Counted from the stretch's first letter, positions 22,131 to 34,325 are shown. The stretch: DNA of 64,000 nt from Impatiens glandulifera (GCF_907164915.1 NC_061869.1:39804840-39868839), one strand, 5' to 3'. The notes: generated by a model from the sequence alone, not told the origin. Translations and numbers: made by a program.

Positions 22131-22472
22131 AATAATAAAAAAAATTTTACCGTGACTAAGCCTCCACGGTCGAAAACTAGCTTCTTGATCACAAATCGAA
22201 TCCAGCTCGATCGGACGCTGGAGAGGGTCCCTTTTGTTAGTCCTAGGGTACAAGATCTATCCTTGGTCGGTAGCCAACAACATCAAGCTTCCCATCCACG
22301 GTCGACAACAAGCCATGGCTTCCCTCGGGTGTAGGATCTTCGGTCGGATGTCATGTATCGGGTGCGGAATGTAGCCAACATCGGATGGTGATTCTTTAGT
22401 CTTGACTGAAATCTTGGCACAATTCTTTTATCGTTGTCTTCAGCAAGTGCGGAAGTTCTCGATCAGCAACGT

Positions 22473-23924
22473 TGTTAGGATCGGGGACGCCCTTGGAGGA
22501 CCGGGGTGTTTCCGGTTTCTGGAAGGGTGGTCGCTTACACAACACAACACACTTTGGTGATAGTCCGGTTAAAGACTACAACCGTTCTCAACACTACACA
22601 AACTATCACAGACTCTTGAACCGGGTTCAATGGCGGAAATGTTTGTTTCAGTCTGAAGCAACGCACGCGACTTGGATGAGATTTATGAAGGATCGGTTTT
22701 AAGGAGTTTGTATAGACCGGTTTTATAGGAATAGAGTTATGTTTTGGTTAATGTATTTCGGTTTTAGAATAAATAAACAGGAAATGAATGTAGAGACACG
22801 AGACAAGATTTTTTATGGATGTTCGGAGCAAACCCTCCTACGTCACCCCTTCTTCTCAGATTATGAGAAGGATCTCCACTAACTTTCAAAGTTACAACAA
22901 TTACACTAGCGGTCGAGCCTAACCCGCTACTCGCCGGTTACACCAACTCACTCTTGATGTAATACAATAATATAGCATAATAAAGCTTTCGGTAAAATGA
23001 GACAACAAATTTTGGATCGCGCGTCAGATTTCTTTCTCTCTCTTAATATATTTCCGAGACGTTATTAATGAGGTTGCTTCGTCTTCCTTTTATAGTGAAG
23101 ATGATCCTAACGGTCACTTTCTTCTCTCACCGTGGGATTGGTCAGTTCAAGGTCACGCCGGTTCAGAGAGGTTGCTTGCACGCTTCAACTTCCTGACACT
23201 TGGCAAGCATGCATATACTTCTCAGGTATGGATGACGTAACCGGTTTGCAGATTTGGACACGTGTCAAGCATGCACCTTTCGGCTGTCTGAGTCGGATCA
23301 GTAATTCATCATTGTCTGTATCGCATGCTTTTGATCCGGATCTTATCTTCTTTTATTTCTCCAAGACACGTCTGTTTCGTCATATTGCGTCATCTTTGTA
23401 ATTCTTAGTTCCTGGTTGACTCTTTCATAGTATGATCCGGCTTGGATGTAAACTTTTCTTTGCTAGCCGGTCTGTTGAGAATGTTGAGGCCGGTTCCTCT
23501 TTGATCATGACTTGATCATCTGGAGCCGGATTACTTTGATATGTTATTTATCCGGTTTATGCATTCTCCGGCCGGTTTATATGAGTCGATCTGTTCATGC
23601 ACATAAGAGTTAATAGTAGTTTAGTTTTTCTGGCCGGTTTGAAAATTAACTTACTTAATTTTTCTATCAATTTCTCCCTTTTTGATTATTTAGAATAAAT
23701 ATTCAAAAATCGTAATGTATGGCCGGTTTGAAAATTAACTTACTTAATTTTTCTATCAATTTCTCCCTTTTTGATTATTTAGAATAAATATTCAAAACTC
23801 GTAATGTGTGGCCGGTTTGAAAATTAACTTACTTAATTTTTCTATCAATTTCTCCCTTTTTGATTATTTAAAATAAATATTCAAAACTCGTAATGTGTGA
23901 CCGGTTTGAAAAATGTGTTTAACA
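22473..23924 (-). mobile_element. Sirevirus-type copia LTR (3' LTR of the minus-strand cassette)
   Basis: On the minus strand it starts TGTTAAAC (23924), directly after the purine run aaaagggagaaat, and ends CGATCCTAACA at 22473, giving 1452 bp. TATAAAAG lies at 23087-23094. The block ggggtgacgtaggagggttt then gctccgaacatcc at 22815-22850 matches the plus-strand LTR at 7585. ACCGG words abound. It follows the third cassette ORF by about 120 bp, exactly as on the plus strand. Confidence 0.7.
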
Positions 23925-23930
23925 ATTTCT
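23632..23930 (-). repeat. 89-bp unit x 3.4 spanning polypurine tract and LTR start
   Basis: Unit starts (plus-strand ggccggtttg or gaccggttt) are at 23632, 23721, 23810 and 23899. Each unit holds tcaatttctccctttttgat, the complement of a purine tract plus LTR start. There are thus four candidate internal/LTR junctions in a row. Confidence 0.75.
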
Positions 23931-24046
23931 CCCTTTTAATGTTTTTCTAAGAAAAATTTCAAAACAAGTTGATTTTTCAAAATATGTGTAGTGAAGTCAT
24001 TACCTTGAAAGGTTAAGGAAATACATTTAGTTCTGAAATAAAGCAA

Positions 24047-26986
24047 CTAGTAAGTAACATAAGTAAAGTGTTCATAGAAGAAAAATGAGCTAAGGATTGG
24101 ATGATCCCCCTTTTTTTTCTCTTTTTGCTTCCTTTCCTCCGCCTCATTCACCTTCCATTTCCGTTCCCTTCTTTCCGCGTCAATTTGCCATCCGGTAAAT
24201 ACACTTGATATACCGGGAGTTCGCTTGTTGAACCAGAAGACGCCGCTTACTGGTCTGGGTGGGCGAGATGGTTGGGCAACGATCGGTCCGGAGCTCGGAA
24301 GTGTGGTTGATGCTTCAACTGCTTTCTTCTTTCGCCGGTTAAGTCGTGAAGCATCTTCCTCTTCTTCTTCATCTAGAGGTTCCTCGAATTGTCCATCCGG
24401 TTGAAACTCTTCTAAACCGCTTCGTTCCACCTACTTCATCAAGGTCATAACCGCCTTACGCTTGTTATTGTTCCTTGTTTTCATAGAGTGAGAGGGTTGT
24501 GCCGGTATGGATTCCGTTTGGGCGGCCTTTTCTTCATCACTGTATTGCTTGGCCAACTCATGATCTTTGTCTTCGATTTCCTTTCTTGACCGTTCCCTAG
24601 CCTCGTCTTCGTCTTGAAGTCTCATGGTTGTTTCGGCATCAGCACGAATCTGCTCTTGAGCCTTATCAGTTTGCAGTTTAGACAACTCCTCAATCTGAGC
24701 TGCCATAGCCTGCATCATTTCAAGTAGAGGTGCGATTGCGGTTTGAACAGACCCGTCGATCATTGTCTTGATCGATGTTTAAACCGTTTCTTCAATCTCA
24801 GAATGAATTGATGTTCGGACGGTTTCGGTCAAATTTTGTTTGAACGGTTGCAATCTTCTCATCTGTAGCAATGCTGTACTTTTGAAGACAGGAAATAATT
24901 ATGTCAACAACTACTCCCTTCATTTGCTCAAATCCTGGAGCCTGATCAATCTTTGGAGGAGCACTGCTCCGGTTTTCTGCTGTCTTAGACGACTCTCCGG
25001 TAAGAAAGATATGTTTTCTTCGAAAATGATCGGCATCCGTCAAAACGTGTTTGCACACTTCTCTCCATTCTGCCTCGAGACGGTCAACATTCTGTGTGAG
25101 ATCATTCTGTACCGTATGAAACCGCTCAAGCATCTTTAACTCCATTGGAGTTAGTTATGTCCCTTCTGCCTTCTTCATGGCATCTTCTACTGCCTGCAAC
25201 CTTGCGTATTCTTGAATCACAATAGTTTTGGCGTATGCTGCTTGGATTATATCGGTACCGGTTACCTTAAGAGCTTCTTCTTCTAAGGCTACGAGTTTCT
25301 CCCAATACTCGTTACCACTGAAATCAGGGATCATATCTGATAGCTTCGTTTCACAGCGCAGCTTGACCCATAAGTGATACGGTGTGGCCATCTCTTCAGC
25401 TTCCCTGTTCATATCCTTGATGAACTTTTGGAACATTTCCTCCTCTTCTTCTGCTGAAATGGGCACCTCGGTTTCGGACATACTTTTAGTTTATGGACCG
25501 GTTTGCAGTGTACTTTCTCCTCTCACTGGAGAATCCTCAATTAGGACTTCTTTGCCTTTGCTAACCTGAGATGGGCCTTCAGGTGTGATCAGTGGGTTTA
25601 TTGGCCCGTCTTGAGCCGGTTGGATAGTTGAGTCGGTTGGAACGGTTTTACCCCTAACGGAACCAGATGGTTCTTTTTCTTCGTTGTTTCCCTCCTAAGT
25701 CGGAGGGGTGATGTTTTCTATGTTGGCCGTTTCTTCGACCGATTTGATTTCACTCTGACCGGTTGTTTCAACCTGATCAGTTGGCTTGAGAAGACTTGTC
25801 ACAACGTCTTCTGTTTCATGAACAATATTTTGGACTACGTCCACTATGACTTCTGAGGTTCTTAAACCTACGTCGGCCATTATATCATCGAGGTTTTTGG
25901 CTGGGGACTTGGAGTTTTCGGAGTGAATACTAACCTCTTTAGTCGAGTTCTCCTTCGACTTTGACTGAGTTTCTTGGCTCCCCGAGGGTTCGGTTTGCTT
26001 TGAAGAGGGAGAGTCGACCGGTTTGGGATGGACTGTGTTGATTGGGATCGGCTGAAAGACCTCTGCGGTTCTCTTGGGTGAATGGTCCGAGGATAGAGTT
26101 TTCTCGGAATCTGCCGGCTTCTGGGTGCTCTTCTTCGCTGACTTCTTCTTTCTTCCCTTTTTCTGCGGGTTTTCGGTTTGAACAGTCTTTCCCTTTGGAT
26201 CGGCTTGTTTTGAACTTTCACCAGCCGGTGCAGACGAACTAGTTCCTTTTGATGACTTGGTTCTGTATGACTTCGGCCTAGCCTCTTTAGCAATTTTCTT
26301 GCTCATCTGCTCAGAGTTGAGAACATTACCAGATGGTAGCGGTTCACCTTCACCGAGTTCAACTCGAAGGACTGTAGGATCTTCCCTATTTGCATGGTGA
26401 ATGCCTGAACCCGGCCATCCTTCTTCACCACCATTTCACAGAACTGTTCGAACAGAATGGTTCCCCAATCGATCTTGTCACCGCGGACAATTGCCATCAG
26501 CATCATCAGTTTCAGCTTTGTCAGGTTGTCGAAGTTTCCTCCTCTACCCTAAAGTGACTTGGAAATTATATCCACTAGCCATCTGAACTCTGGCTTGATT
26601 TTGTTCTTCCGGCTGGAGTGAGTCACTAGGTCCTTGTCATCACTTGATATGGCCAATCGGACCGCATTAGATTCTGCGTCCGACAGACTTGTTTTGAAGT
26701 CCAGCCCGGTGTTCGGCAAACCGAGCGCTTCTGAGAAAATTTCTTCAGTGATATTAACCGCCTTGTCGTTCATAGTGGCGGAGACCGTCCTCTTCGTTAG
26801 AGTCGTCGTCATCAAGAACTCTTTCACTTCCGTCGGATGCACGACGAACGGGCCAGAAAGACATGTTTCAAACCCAGAATCTCTAAGCGATTGCAGCACA
26901 GCCTTGTGTTCTTTCGCGGCATGTTCATCGATGTCGTTGAAATCGACCTGCAACATGTATTTGAATGGTGCTTTATCTAGATCCAT
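24047..26986 (-). pseudogene. cassette ORF 3 (minus strand), long coiled-coil member, broken
   Basis: This is the counterpart of 3742-6371. From the ATG at 26986 the domain shows SGFETCLSGPFVVHPTEVKE, MNDKAVNITEEIFSEALGLP, GGNFDNLT and IDWGTILFEQF. A stop at 26549 replaces a Gln codon of the homologue. A frameshift lies near 26375, after which PSGNVLNSEQMSKK and a Lys/Ser/Pro-rich linker follow. Stops at 25695 and about 25497 interrupt the linker. The second conserved block (YHLWVKLRCETKLSDMIPDF and LVALEEEALKVTG) lies at 25155-25481, then a stop, another frameshift near 24780 and a coiled coil (QEQIRADAETTMRLQDEDEA). Same architecture, same order, same place before the LTR as on the plus strand. 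Function unknown. Confidence 0.65.
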
Positions 26987-27092
26987 GGCGAGATTATAAA
27001 TGATGATGATGAAGAACAACGATGATCGGAAATCAGAGAGAGTTTAAGATTTTAGAGAGAGAAAGCTTATGCAAATAATGAACTGTTTTGGT

Positions 27093-27100
27093 CTTATATA
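27093..27100 (-). promoter_or_regulatory. TATA box of the minus-strand cassette ORF 3
   Basis: TATATAAG on the minus strand lies 106 bp before the ATG at 26986 and is followed by a CT-rich leader (ctctctaaaatcttaaactc). This matches the arrangement at 3627. Confidence 0.6.
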
Positions 27101-27188
27101 GGGAGCGGTTTTGAACGGTTAGAGGTTGAACCGTCACTTGGTTTGTGTTTTGGCGTCAATTTTCCCTCCAAAAGTTACTGCAATAACT

Positions 27189-27256
27189 TTAGGCGGTAAT
27201 TGCGGAGATTAACTATGGGCGGTAACCTTGTGGGCGGTAAACCGTGGGCGGTAAAT
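27189..27256 (-). promoter_or_regulatory. repeated TTACCGCC motifs upstream of cassette ORF 3
   Basis: Four copies of the plus-strand word GGCGGTAA occur in 68 bp, next to the conserved phrase acttttggagggaaaatt. They sit where the plus-strand copy has its E2F-like cluster and are probably diverged forms of it. They do not match the E2F consensus exactly. Confidence 0.4.
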
Positions 27257-27487
27257 TTTTGAACTTTTTCAGATTTTGTTTGAGATTTTGATTTACCGGA
27301 GATTTTGTTAACCGGAAGCTTTGATTAACATGAAGTCTTTTAGTTAGAGTGAAACTGGAGAGAATATTTATGTGAAAAATCGGAGACTTAATATATAAAA
27401 TTTTATGGATAAAGTCGAAGCATAAAGAGATTAAATGGTTTTCCGGTCTTACAACAAAATGACCAGATAACCGGAGAATACATAGAA

Positions 27488-28249
27488 TTAGAGAAGATCG
27501 AGCCAATTCCCCTCGATCATTCTGTCAACCCATTTGTCCACAGTGTTGTCGGTTGTTTGTTCCTCAATCCTCGATATCCATCTGTCCAGCATGGATAGAG
27601 TCATGGTGTTGGCCGGTTCGACAGGAACACCGGGCCCGAGGTTGCGACGATGAACCTCCAAGTATCGGCTGATTTAGGGAGCGAAGCAGATCATTCCCCT
27701 TGGAGCAGAGACAAGTTTCTTCAAGTTGTTGAAGAGATAGGTAGCCCAGTTTATGGACGATTTTCAGACGATGGCTATCATGATGTTGAAAGCCTCCCGG
27801 TTGTAGTTCTGGTTAGGCATTCGGCCCATGATAGACCGATGAACCAAGTCATGAAAGACTTGGTATTGAGGAGCAAGATCATCCTTCTCTCCGTGGTCAT
27901 CGACCGGATGGATTGAGCAGGAGAAGATGAAAGCATAGTCTTCCTTAGCCGGAAAGTACGGCGTTGGGAAGTCCGAAAATCCCTCGGTTGGGAGTTCGAA
28001 GAAATGAGCAAAATGTTCTTCGGTGATCCGAAGAAATCTCCTGTTAATGATGGTCTTTATGCTACCATCATCAAGAATGTGCCCGTTGTTGAAGAACTCA
28101 TACACCTCCTCTTCGAGGATGGTGTCCGAGCCTTCAAGAAATCCTTGTAGCCCCGATTCTACGATCGGTGCGAAAATGGTTTCTAGAAACCGGACGTTCA
28201 ACATTTCACGGAAATCGACAATAATTGTGTTTCTTAACTCGTCATTCAT
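27488..28249 (-). pseudogene. cassette ORF 2 (minus strand), full-length member with two stops
   Basis: From the ATG at 28249 the family domain reads VESGLQGFLEGSDTILEEEV, YEFFNNG, FLRITEEHFAHFFELPTEGF, HPVDDHGEKDD, then FNIMIAIV and a stop at 27764. The same frame continues with SSINWATYLFNNLKKLV, a second stop within about 60 bases, and an open stretch to the terminator at 27488-27490. The restored length of about 253 codons is close to that of the intact plus-strand ORF 2 (233). The start at ATG 28249 is preferred over an upstream TTG because it aligns with the homologues. Function unknown. Confidence 0.6.
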
Positions 28250-28352
28250 TTTGGAAGAGGATATGAGCAAGGAGTGAGTAAGATTTTTGAAGTTTCGAAC
28301 TTAGAGAGAGAGGAGTATTTGTAGTGTGATTTGATGAAGAAGGGTGAGACTC

Positions 28353-28360
28353 CTTTTATA
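28353..28360 (-). promoter_or_regulatory. TATA box of the minus-strand cassette ORF 2
   Basis: TATAAAAG on the minus strand is 103 bp before the ATG at 28249, with a CT-rich leader between. Confidence 0.55.
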
Positions 28361-28684
28361 GTGTGGACGGTTGGTTGCATTTAATGAGAATATTTGAAAA
28401 ATTAGACCGTTTATGTCTGGTCATAAATGCTTTATCAGTTTTTCAAGAGGATAAGTGCTTGTCTGGTCTAATCGGATCAACTATGCTTCTTGGAAAGCTA
28501 ATATTTCAGTTTTCAAGACTGATTTGATTTGGTTTGATACGGCGCATTTAATGTTGGTTATTTCTTTAGGATTCATTTGTTTTTGATCGAAAAGGAAAGA
28601 GAAGATTTTCATTAATAAGGCGTACCAAATCGGTAGTACAACAAAATTACCGGTCTGGTGAATAGGAAGAGGGACGAAGAGGGT

Positions 28685-29340
28685 TTAAACATTGGATGAA
28701 CCGGCAGCTTGATTCCTCTTGGCCCTTGCTGCTTCCCACCGGTCGATCAGTTCTTGGATTCTCTCCTTCGTGAGCACGTGCTTTGGATGAAGAGTGACGA
28801 AGGGTCCGGAGTGAATATCCAGACTGGCACAAAAACCGCTTAGCTGAGGACCATAACCGGTTTTGTTTGAGAGAATCATCTTCTTCAGGTTGCTGAAGAT
28901 GATCCAAGACCAGTTTATCGGTGTCCCAACCGTGACAGCAATCATCATCTCAAAGAGCCTCTGGGTGTAGTAGTAGCTTTTCTCTCTACCCAGAATTGAC
29001 TTTCCCAGAATCTCACACAGAATCTGGTACTTGTGAGATAGTTGGCTCTTAGCACCCCAGGGTTTAACCGGGATGTTAGAGTTGGAGAACCAATGACACA
29101 TTTCTTCAATGGTCACCAGGGAATAAGTAAGGTTGGTTACCCCTTCAGTGGGTAAACCGCAGTATACAGCGAAATCCGTCTCGCTAAATAGAAAGGACTG
29201 ACCATAGACCCGTGCCACGATTATGTCTCGGTGCACCTCTTTTGCAGTTTCGAAGAACTCATCGACTACCAAGTAGTCGATGATGAATCTGTTCTCCAAG
29301 AATCCTCTTAGCCCGCTTCTTTCAACGACTAAGAACATGT
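28685..29340 (-). pseudogene. cassette ORF 1 (minus strand), main part, split by a CACTA insertion
   Basis: This is the larger part of a family member whose first 28 codons lie 5.9 kb away at 35285-35366. From 29340 downward the open frame gives MFLVVERSGLRGFLENRFII, VVDEFFETA, YCGLPTEGVTNL, KPWGAKSQLSHKYQILCEIL, then INWSWIIFSNLKKMI and a C-terminal ERIQELIDRWEAARAKRNQA. The frame has no stop until 28685-28687. Apart from the insertion the ORF looks intact, about 247 codons in total. A frame that appears to start inside the transposon end (29389) is an artefact of the insertion. Confidence 0.7.
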
Positions 29341-30206
29341 CACTACAACAAAACAGACCTACGGCAACGCGTAAAAAGACTTCTGCCAACCCATAAAAGC
29401 GTCGCCAAAAATATCACCGACACTTATTCATGCGTCGCCATAAGCAGGGTGGGCGAATGTTATAGCGACGCTTATTTTAGCGTCGGTAACATCAATTTAA
29501 GCGTCGCCAAAAGTCCATAATTTTTAGAAACGATTTTTATTTTATTTTTGATTTATTTTAACAATTTTATCCAAATTTTTATTTTTGAAATTAAATATTC
29601 ATTAAAAGACATTAAAAAATAATTGAATAACATTTTTAATAATAACATTTTTAATAATAACAAAATTAACATAAATTCTCACATCAAAATATTTTAAACA
29701 AAAAATAGGTTTGTTCAATAGAAAATATAATATTTATCCACTCAATCTTCTTTTTGGACATCAGCTAAGCTTCTTCTTAGACCACATTTCCTTCTTCTTA
29801 GACCACATCTGCAAATATATGAAAGAGATTATTTTTAAGATAAAGAAAGAAAAATGGTATATTGATTTGAATTAAATCGACACAAAGTTTGAAAAACAAA
29901 ACCCGATTGCTTCTCCATGCCATTGACAGCTCAAGGATGAAGACGAGCATATAACACCTAAATGATTCATTCTTCACAATTAAACCGCTAAAAGGTAAAT
30001 TATTGGAATCTAGATATATATCCTCTTACAGTGCAAATTTGTTTCCTCCATTTCTGTCTGGATATCTTCTTAATGATCTTCTGAAATTAGCAAAAACAAT
30101 TATAAAACATTTAAGTAGACGATAATTATTAGTAAAAAAACTTTCAAGTTAATTTTACCTGGTGGTGGTACTACATTTGCATTCTTCTTCTTAGGACATA
30201 TACATA

Positions 30207-30344
30207 CTCTTGAATAATCTTGACAAGTGATCACTGAATGGTGTCTCCGGAAGGATCATTTTCCCAACTATTACTCTTGAATAATATTGACAAGTGATCA
30301 CTGAATGGTGTCTCCGAAACTGGGATCATTTTCCCAACTATTGT
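30207..30344. repeat. tandem duplication, about 66 bp x 2
   Basis: The phrase cttgaataat.ttgacaag followed by tgatcactgaatggtgtctc and ggatcattttcccaactatt occurs twice in succession inside the CACTA element. Confidence 0.7.
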
Positions 30345-30404
30345 TCTGCATGCATTGAACCACCACCTACTAACAACTAATTAATTAATTTAATACAACT
30401 CACC

Positions 30405-32353
30405 TTACAAATCCAATTGCAACAGATACAAGCCACAGTTTCCAGCTAAGCCTAACAATTGAGTAGAACTTCCCAAGAAGAATATTATGATCACCTATCA
30501 TCAACATAAACAACACATTATTATTATATTATATCATTGTTCATGCACGCAAATTAAAATAAAAAAGACAACATATCGATTAGAGTCAAACCTGGAGCAC
30601 AATAATTAGTCCAACTATCAACATGAAGAGACAGTTCTTAGTCACTCCCTTAAACACATTTATCTCATCTGGCTTCCTTGCATTCACCTCATTGAATATC
30701 TGCACAAATTAACCTTTTTCTCTTTATTTTCTTTCTTTCTACCTAGGGTATATATATATATATATTAATATCATACATACCTGACAAATAACAAAAGCAT
30801 TGAATATGAGCGTGTTCTTCATTTTTTTGGTATGACCGGGATTATCATGCCTCAAGTTGAGTATATTTTCCCCTTGGAAGTTCAGAACGAGCAGGATGAT
30901 CACTTGATAAGCTGCATGCAGTTGTATTACCCAACAAAAATATTTTTATTCATTTCTTGTCCTAGCTAGCTAGCTAGAAATTGTAAGTTATCAAACAACA
31001 ACTTACACCTGCTTCCCAATAATAATAATATATACCTGAATTAGCAAGTTCCTCCATATTATATTTGTTATCAACGGTTCCCTGATCAAGGTACAAAAAC
31101 AACAACAATACTCATGCAACCAACCATTCAATAATATTATTAATATGAACAAAAATGGTTGAATCAATTAAGTTTTCAAGCTTACCTCCGACCAACCGGA
31201 GGTCGATGCATCAGGTGATCAGTAGGTGGTTCAGTGGCCAATGCCAAAGATCCAAGTGTATCCATTATGAGATTAACCCAAAGAAGCTGAATTCATTCCA
31301 CCGTAAGTTTTTCCCAAACAAAACAAAATAAAAAGAACCCATTAATTACCTACTATTTGTTTCTTTCTCTTTTTTCTCATGTCAGGTGCGTGCATAGATT
31401 ATTAATTATATTTACTTGCACTGCATTCAGAGGAACATCACCAGAAGAAACTGCTGCAACAACATTAATAACAAGTGCAACAGCATTGACAATGAGTTGA
31501 AACTGGATGAATTTCTGAATGTTTTCATAAACAGAACGCCCCCATCTAACAACCTGCACAGCAAGGAAGGAGATGGCATTCGATGAACAAATTCCAAATT
31601 ATAATACTTTCCTCACAATTTAAGCAAACAGTGCAACAAATTCTCGCTTTTGAAACAAGGCAACAAGAGTGCGCAAGAAAATTCAAAAAGCAAAGAACCA
31701 ATTGAGAGATCAAGCCATATTAATAAGCATAGATCGTCTATATTTCAACCTAATAATAAACCAGCATGTACTAGTGACTAACCTTCACAATAGAAGCGAA
31801 GTTATCATCCAATATTATTATGTCTGAACTCTCTTTTGCGACTTCTGTTCCTTGGATGCCCCTTGAGAGACCAATATCAGCCTAAAACAAGGATAACATA
31901 TCACCTTTAAAATCCAAAGGTGAAAAGAAAGGTAACAAACAATTTCAACTGAATAGAGAAAAATAAAAATCCAACAGTTGTAAAAATGTACAATAACGAT
32001 AGAAGATTGATTAAAGATTCACAACTAGGTCAACTAAATAGAGGGAAAAAAGTCTACTATGTAAAAGATTCACATTTGAAATGTATTCTGTATAGTGAGC
32101 TAGATAGAGAAACATAACTGCATACAAAGAAAATTCATATTTTCATTGGTTTCACAATAGAAAAAATAAGCAATAGAAGATAATAATTTAAAGAGCACAC
32201 TGTCTAAGGAAAATATAATGGTTTGACACAAATACCTCATTCAGTGCGGGGGGCATCATTGATTCCATCTCCTGTTACACCAACAACATGTCCTCTCTTG
32301 CGCAAGGCTCGCACAAGGAGCAACATATCATTGGGAGGCGACCTTCCCATTAC
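30405..32353 (-). pseudogene. captured fragment of an ACA8/9/10-type Ca2+-ATPase gene
   Basis: Eight consecutive exons with GT-AG introns encode the C-terminal third of an autoinhibited plasma-membrane Ca2+-ATPase. Exons at about 32353-32236 (VMGRSPPND, then VVGVTGDGINDAP, the P-type hinge motif), 31881-31783 ([20 protein letters not shown]), 31553-31416 (VVRWGRSVYENIQKF, transmembrane), 31286-31186 ([20 protein letters not shown]), 31082-31036, 30911-30781, 30699-30592 and about 30496-30405 follow the family order up to the last membrane helices. One extra C in the first exon (the run of six near 32260) shifts the frame. There is no catalytic DKTGT part, so no pump can be made. Retained introns show DNA-level capture, not retroposition. 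Confidence 0.8.
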
Positions 32354-33079
32354 CTACACATGGAATTAGAATCATTTATTTCCTTACTTAAACTAATTAA
32401 ATAATCATTTCTTTCCTTACCTGCGCAAGGTCACCTCTATACTTCCCATTCTTGACACAAGCCCAACTGTCAACAGGAATTTCACTATAATTAGAATAAA
32501 CTATTCAATTGAAAAGTTATTTGTCAAGTAAACAATTGAAAAGTTATTTGTGAAGTAAACAATAATCCAAACATCAAAGTTGATAATCTAACAAAAATGT
32601 GATAGAAATGAAGAGGACGAAATTAAATATAAATAAAAATTTCATGCAACTTGAGCAAAAGAGACACAATGGAAGTGAATATACACATGTAAAGCATCAA
32701 ACCTAACATAAACTACTGACAATAATACTGTAATAATAAAATTCTTTTACAATCTTTTTATGCTTCTCATTAGTTATGCCTACGACTTTATCATAAGATA
32801 TCCAACTGAAAAGAAAGAACAATCAACCTATTATTTTGAATGCAATAATAGAATTTTTACATTATAAACAAAATCATAAATTAGTTTGAAAACACATAAA
32901 CTGTTAGGTTAACCTACATTATTTTACCTTTTGTCCTCCAGCTGTCTAGACACAGTGTAAGTGTAGGTTGAAGAACTTTGTCACCAATGAACTATGAAAA
33001 AAAACAAAACATAGTATACAAAGATGTGGAAAATAATATATGTATGTATATTAAGAGGTGGACGAGAACCATCTTTCAC

Positions 33080-33290
33080 ATCATGTCCTTGAACTCAATG
33101 CGGCCTTCGTGATTGGGATCAACTAGTATCATCTTCCGACAATGATCGATCTCGCTTCCTTCAGCGAAACCCAACTTCACTAACACGTGTTGCAATTCGT
33201 TAGCAGATATGTATCCATCTCCATTTTTGTCAAATACCTTAAATGCTTCTTTGAGATCGACATCCTCTTGTGACTCCCCCCTTCCAACTA
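33080..33290 (-). pseudogene. captured fragment of a calmodulin-like (EF-hand) gene
   Basis: The minus strand reads [20 protein letters not shown] then [11 protein letters not shown] and a second half ending [14 protein letters not shown] and a stop. [12 protein letters not shown] is a complete 12-residue EF-hand loop. [12 protein letters not shown] is a degraded second loop. This corresponds to the C-terminal lobe of a calmodulin or CML protein. The N-terminal lobe is absent. It lies 0.7 kb from the Ca2+-ATPase fragment, in the same orientation, inside the CACTA element. Confidence 0.75.
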
Positions 33291-33864
33291 ATTAATTAAA
33301 TGAAAAATTAATACAAGAAGATAAAATGTATGTATGTATTAATATATAAAATTACATGATTGTCCTCCTCTTCTTCATCCCCTTCTAGGCCAAGAAAAGT
33401 GTCATTGAGGGAATGGTGAAGATCAAATATCAATTTCATTTTCCAGAAAGTCGTGGATTTGAATAATAATATTTGTTTACACTATGACTGACTCGCTTTG
33501 GTCGTGAATCCCAATTCATGATCTTAAAATCTTCCACTTCTAGTGCTCGAGAAACAGAGAATAAGGAAAGAACAAGTTACCAAAACAGAGTAAACCCGGC
33601 CATACAATACCGTCGTCATTAAACTGATCACAAGAATAAAATAAACTATCCATCTCGATCATGACCTCAATTCAGCACCTGCACCACACCCATTAACATG
33701 TTCTTTTTCTGTTTACTTTACTCAATGATGATTTCTTCTTCTATGCAAAAGACAGAGATATATATTTATAGTCTAGATAGAGTGTAAAATCAAATTAGGA
33801 ATTTAATATGTGAATGAAACAAAAGTGTATCTCACCAATGAAAGCCCAATAACGCACCGATGAG

Positions 33865-34190
33865 CTCTTTTATTGAGAAACATGCTTGTAATAACTTGGA
33901 AGCATCTTAATAACCATTTAATCAAAAAACAGAGATTATTTTCAGTGTAAAATTTCAGCAGATATCAGTTTTTATCAATGAGCATTGAGCAACTACATTA
34001 ACTAAAATTGACTTTCGATTACTTCATGATTTTGATCATAAACTGGTTGTCTTGTGTTAGATAAAGGAAAAATTCTACTTTTACCGGGGAAGATAATTCT
34101 CAAACGCCTTCATTCCCACATATAGCAAGCATGTACTCCGCTGGATCTATGCCAAATAGCTCCATAAAGTGTCTAAATACACAGTCATTC
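33865..34190 (-). pseudogene. captured fragment of a phosphatidylinositol-phosphate 5-kinase gene
   Basis: On the minus strand, from about 34190, the reading is VFRHFMELFGIDPAEYMLAI then CGNEG, a stop, ELSSP and YLTQDNQFMIKIMK. This is the start of the plant PIP5K kinase domain, where the family has DPADYM, ELSSPGKSG and FMIKTVKK. The conserved glycine-rich GKSG is lost. The next exon (about 33935-33880) gives VIKMLPSYYKHVSQ, matching the family MLPAYYNHV. In-frame stops and the truncation exclude function. Confidence 0.65.
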
Positions 34191-34325
34191 CTTTAACACA
34201 CCCAATAAACATAATAACATTGAGGTTCTTCAATAATTGAAAAAAATGGATTCTCTATAAAACATAAGTGACAGACATCAAGTCGAAGCAGATACCTAAA
34301 GTGACAATTATCATCGTCGAAACCA

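Noticed and set aside
24840..25139. Plus-strand ORF of 99 codons
   Set aside because: It is the antisense shadow of the minus-strand cassette ORF 3, which has the homologous partner.
29341..29389. N-terminus MAEVFLRVAVGLFCCS for the ORF ending at 28685
   Set aside because: These codons lie in the CACTA terminal repeat; the true N-terminus is at 35366-35285.
31377..31559. A small membrane protein gene
   Set aside because: It is one exon of the captured Ca2+-ATPase extended by intron sequence.
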